Below, piece by piece: positions 61,978 to 64,000 of a DNA stretch of 64,000 nucleotides. Source of the stretch: an uncultured Acetatifactor sp. (GTDB lineage Bacteria > Bacillota > Clostridia > Lachnospirales > Lachnospiraceae); the NCBI GenBank assembly GCA_934436435.1, contig CAKSAN010000001.1, positions 124,001 to 188,000 on the forward strand, written 5' to 3'. The position numbers and the translations under genes are program-made. The number at the start of each line of letters is the position of its first letter. The first letter of the stretch is position 1. Under the pieces are notes generated by a model. The model saw only the letters and a list, made by a program, of their open reading frames with translations, did not search any database and was not told the origin of the DNA.

Positions 61978-62506
61978 ATTTCTGTGCGCTCCTTTTTTCC
62001 TTCTCCTCCAGCTTTTGATTGATCTTCAGAATCAGAGGATACAAAATAATCGTAACAACAATGGTGTAAAGTGCCTCCGGCAGTATCACACTTGTAAAAT
62101 AGTACGGGAAATGAAAACGCCCTCTCAAAAGAAACATCAGAATGTAACAAATCAATCCATAAGAAATATCACTGACAATAATAAGTGCCAGCGGCAGCTT
62201 GATATCCTCCGGATAAAAGATCCTGCAGAACTTTCCGTTGACAAAGCCTATGTACATCATGACCATGGCATAAAATCCCAGAAAACTTCCGAAAAAAACA
62301 TCGCACAAAAGTCCGCAGGCAAATCCAATCAGAAGCCCCTCTCTCTCTCCTCTCATGAAGCCGAAAGAAGACGTCAGAATGATCATCAGATTGGGAATAA
62401 TCCCGCCAAGCGCCAGGCCGTTGAACACACTGCACTGCAGAACAAAGAACAAAAGGATCAGAAGTACTACAACGATCTTGCGCAGAAAGCTGCTGTTATT
62501 CTCCAT
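61967..62506 (-). CDS. mreD: Rod shape-determining protein MreD
   Basis: A 179-residue protein with five or six hydrophobic helices. The family is poorly conserved, but GFMRGEREGLLIGFACGLLCDVFFGSFLGFYAMVM is the typical central motif, and the position between mreC (11-base overlap) and mrdA (11-base overlap) settles it. It links the MreC-PBP2 complex to the cytoplasmic elongation machinery. Confidence 0.92.
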   Translation of the reverse strand: MENNSSFLRKIVVVLLILLFFVLQCSVFNGLALGGIIPNLMIILTSSFGFMRGEREGLLIGFACGLLCDVFFGSFLGFYAMVMMYIGFVNGKFCRIFYPEDIKLPLALIIVSDISYGLICYILMFLLRGRFHFPYYFTSVILPEALYTIVVTIILYPLILKINQKLEEKEKRSAQKFVS

Positions 62507-63383
62507 CGTTGCCTCCTCCCGGAACCTGCTGTTTCTTATCCGTGATCACCAGCACTTCACTCAGATGCTCGAAATCCACCACAGGAGTCAGATACCCGGA
62601 TTTCGTCAGATTGTTGGTATCCTTGTTGATCGTGCTGATATAGCCGATCAGAATATTGGGAAGATACTTGTCGCTGATGTCGGAAGTAACGACCTTGTCT
62701 CCCTCCGCAACGGCATCCTGACTGTCCACCAGCTTACTGAAGGGAATCACTCCCTGGGCCATCAGCTGTAAGTCTCCGGATACGATCAGATTGTCCCCCG
62801 TAGCCAGCGTCATGCCGCTGACATTGGAATTGTCGGATATAATGGATGTCACCCGGGACCAGTTCGGTCCCACGGACGTGATGCGTCCCACCAGACCGCC
62901 TCCCGCGATCACATTCATATCATCTGCCAGACCATCGTTGGATCCCTTGTCAATAACAAAGGAAGAATACCAGTTGCCGGAATCTCTGCTGATGATCCGG
63001 GCTCCGATCTTATTGTAGTCACCGTATTCTCCATCCAGTTCCAACAGGCCTCTCAGTTCATTCAGTTCATATTTGTCCTGCTGAAGCAGGGTGTTCTCCT
63101 CCGTCAGGGCAGCTACCTGCTCCTTCAGGGCACTGTTTTCCGCTAAAAGTGTCCGGATCTGTACCAGTTCGTCGGAACGGTTCGAAAGCCATTCTCCGGC
63201 CTTGGCGATTCCCTGCTCAAAAGGAACGACCACGTATCCCACCACCCTGTTAAACGGACGGTTAAATACATTGGTTCCAAAGGTCACCAGCATCATGATG
63301 GTGCACAGGATAGTTAAAATAAAAAGGAGATATTTACTCGGTAAAGTAAACCTCTCCCCTTTTCTTTTTACGACTGGGCTCAT
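62496..63383 (-). CDS. mreC: Rod shape-determining protein MreC
   Basis: A 295-residue bitopic protein: one transmembrane helix near the N-terminus (LLFILTILCTIMMLVTFG), a coiled coil (about 75-115; LLAENSALKEQVAALTEENTLLQ), and two beta domains (IISRDSGNWYSSFVIDKGSNDGL, GLVGRITSVGPNWSRVTSIIS). It activates PBP2. The start overlaps the mreB-like stop by four bases (ATGA). Confidence 0.95.
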   Translation of the reverse strand: MSPVVKRKGERFTLPSKYLLFILTILCTIMMLVTFGTNVFNRPFNRVVGYVVVPFEQGIAKAGEWLSNRSDELVQIRTLLAENSALKEQVAALTEENTLLQQDKYELNELRGLLELDGEYGDYNKIGARIISRDSGNWYSSFVIDKGSNDGLADDMNVIAGGGLVGRITSVGPNWSRVTSIISDNSNVSGMTLATGDNLIVSGDLQLMAQGVIPFSKLVDSQDAVAEGDKVVTSDISDKYLPNILIGYISTINKDTNNLTKSGYLTPVVDFEHLSEVLVITDKKQQVPGGGNDGE

Positions 63384-64000
63384 TTACTCATCCCTTCAAT
63401 TGCATAAGCTACCGTTTTATAGTTATCATCCTTGATGATCTTGGCAAGTCCCGTTGCAACGCTGGTCAGCGGATTCTCCGCCACATTCACGTGCAGTCCG
63501 GTACCGGTTGCCAGTCTCTCTGCCAGATGGCTTACCTGAGATGCTCCGCCGGTCAGATAAATACCGTGACGGTAGATGTCCGCTGCCAGTTCGGGGGGCG
63601 TTCTCTCCAGAATCACCTTTACATTATCAATAATGGTATTGAAGTGCTCTTCCAGAGACTCGTCCACCATGCGGGTGGGAATCTCACGCTCCACCGGAAG
63701 TCCTGTGACAATATCTCTGCCGTATACGACAGCTCCCTTGCCCTCTTCTTCCAGCTCTTTCAGTGCGATCTTCACGTTCTCCGCCGTCTTGCCGCCGATG
63801 ATCAGGGAGAATTCTCTTCTGACCGCCGCGCGGATGGCATCGTCGAATTTCATACCGCCCACTTTGATCAGGCGGCTCAGCACGATACCGCCCAGAGACA
63901 GAATCGAGATCTCCGTAGTCTCATAACCGACATTTACCACCAGCACGCCCTGGGAATTTTTCACATCGATATCCAGACCAAGACCGTCTGCCACCGCTTT
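63380..64000 (-). CDS. mreB: MreB-like rod shape-determining protein, C-terminal part
   Basis: The gene runs off the right edge, so only the last 206 residues are seen. They cover the second half of the actin-like fold: SLGGIVLSRLIKVGGMKFDDAI, IGGKTAENVKIAL, and the adenosine motif YLTGGASQVSHLAERLA, followed by VAENPLTSVATGLAKI. The phosphate-2 motif, usually DIGGGTT in MreB, reads NVGYETT here, with Asn in place of the conserved Asp. Placement in front of mreC and mreD supports the call. Whether a canonical MreB exists elsewhere cannot be seen. Confidence 0.88.
   Translation of the reverse strand, partial: KAVADGLGLDIDVKNSQGVLVVNVGYETTEISILSLGGIVLSRLIKVGGMKFDDAIRAAVRREFSLIIGGKTAENVKIALKELEEEGKGAVVYGRDIVTGLPVEREIPTRMVDESLEEHFNTIIDNVKVILERTPPELAADIYRHGIYLTGGASQVSHLAERLATGTGLHVNVAENPLTSVATGLAKIIKDDNYKTVAYAIEGMSK

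Overview
The window is 64 kb of low-to-mid GC Firmicutes chromosome, most likely from a Lachnospiraceae-type member of Clostridia. The reasons are two-subunit (HisZ plus short HisG) histidine biosynthesis, SepF together with a Min system, an L27 precursor with its Prp protease, short-type RNase G next to the TIGR03960/TIGR03936 radical SAM pair, Gram-positive GAAC-N4-GTTC LexA boxes, and strong AGGAGG-like ribosome binding sites. No rRNA, tRNA, CRISPR array, insertion sequence or intact prophage is visible. No stretch over 300 bases lacks a gene; the longest gaps are 41196-41474, 19753-19979 and 34638-34845.

Left part, mostly + strand (1-19.8 kb): end of rsmD, coaD, a coiled-coil protein, a cell-wall amidase, a YlbJ-like membrane protein (- strand), two pseudouridine synthases, recU, a partial histidine operon (hisZ-hisG-hisD-hisB-hisIE), a MoxR/DUF58/DUF4129 membrane-associated trio, two radical-SAM-linked proteins and RNase G.

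Accessory part (19.8-30.4 kb, + strand): a galactoside utilisation operon (TetR regulator, GH2, GPH symporter, GH36), then a visibly more AT-rich patch with a TipAS-type MerR regulator, an orphan SUKH immunity-like protein, an unrecognised protein, an alpha/beta hydrolase and a RibD-C-type reductase. This patch looks acquired.

Middle (30.4-41.7 kb): dtd and an AI-2E-family transporter, ttcA, a tyrosine recombinase, a divergent lexA/yneA SOS control region with several LexA boxes, a cytidylate-kinase-like gene, a complete branched-chain amino acid ABC transporter (livJHMGF) and a small DUF378 membrane protein.

Right part, - strand (41.7-64 kb): a ribosome/GTPase cluster (rplU-prp-rpmA-obgE-yhbY-nadD-yqeK-rsfS), a second cytidylate-kinase-like gene, L-serine dehydratase (sdaAB/sdaAA), aroB-lspA-rluD, then division and cell-shape genes: a HlyD-like protein, yggS and sepF, and a tightly packed block mreB-mreC-mreD-mrdA-minC-minD-minE-rodA-mgsA-dacA.

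I found no clearly new multi-gene system. The best leads are: a degenerate HisA/HisF-like barrel fused to HisIE; a methylglyoxal synthase-like protein with Glu in place of the catalytic-base Asp, inside the shape operon; an MreB-like protein with an altered phosphate-binding motif; a PBP2 with an insert of about 250 residues; and the orphan SUKH patch. Starts were chosen from ribosome binding sites and family alignment from memory; no database searches were run.
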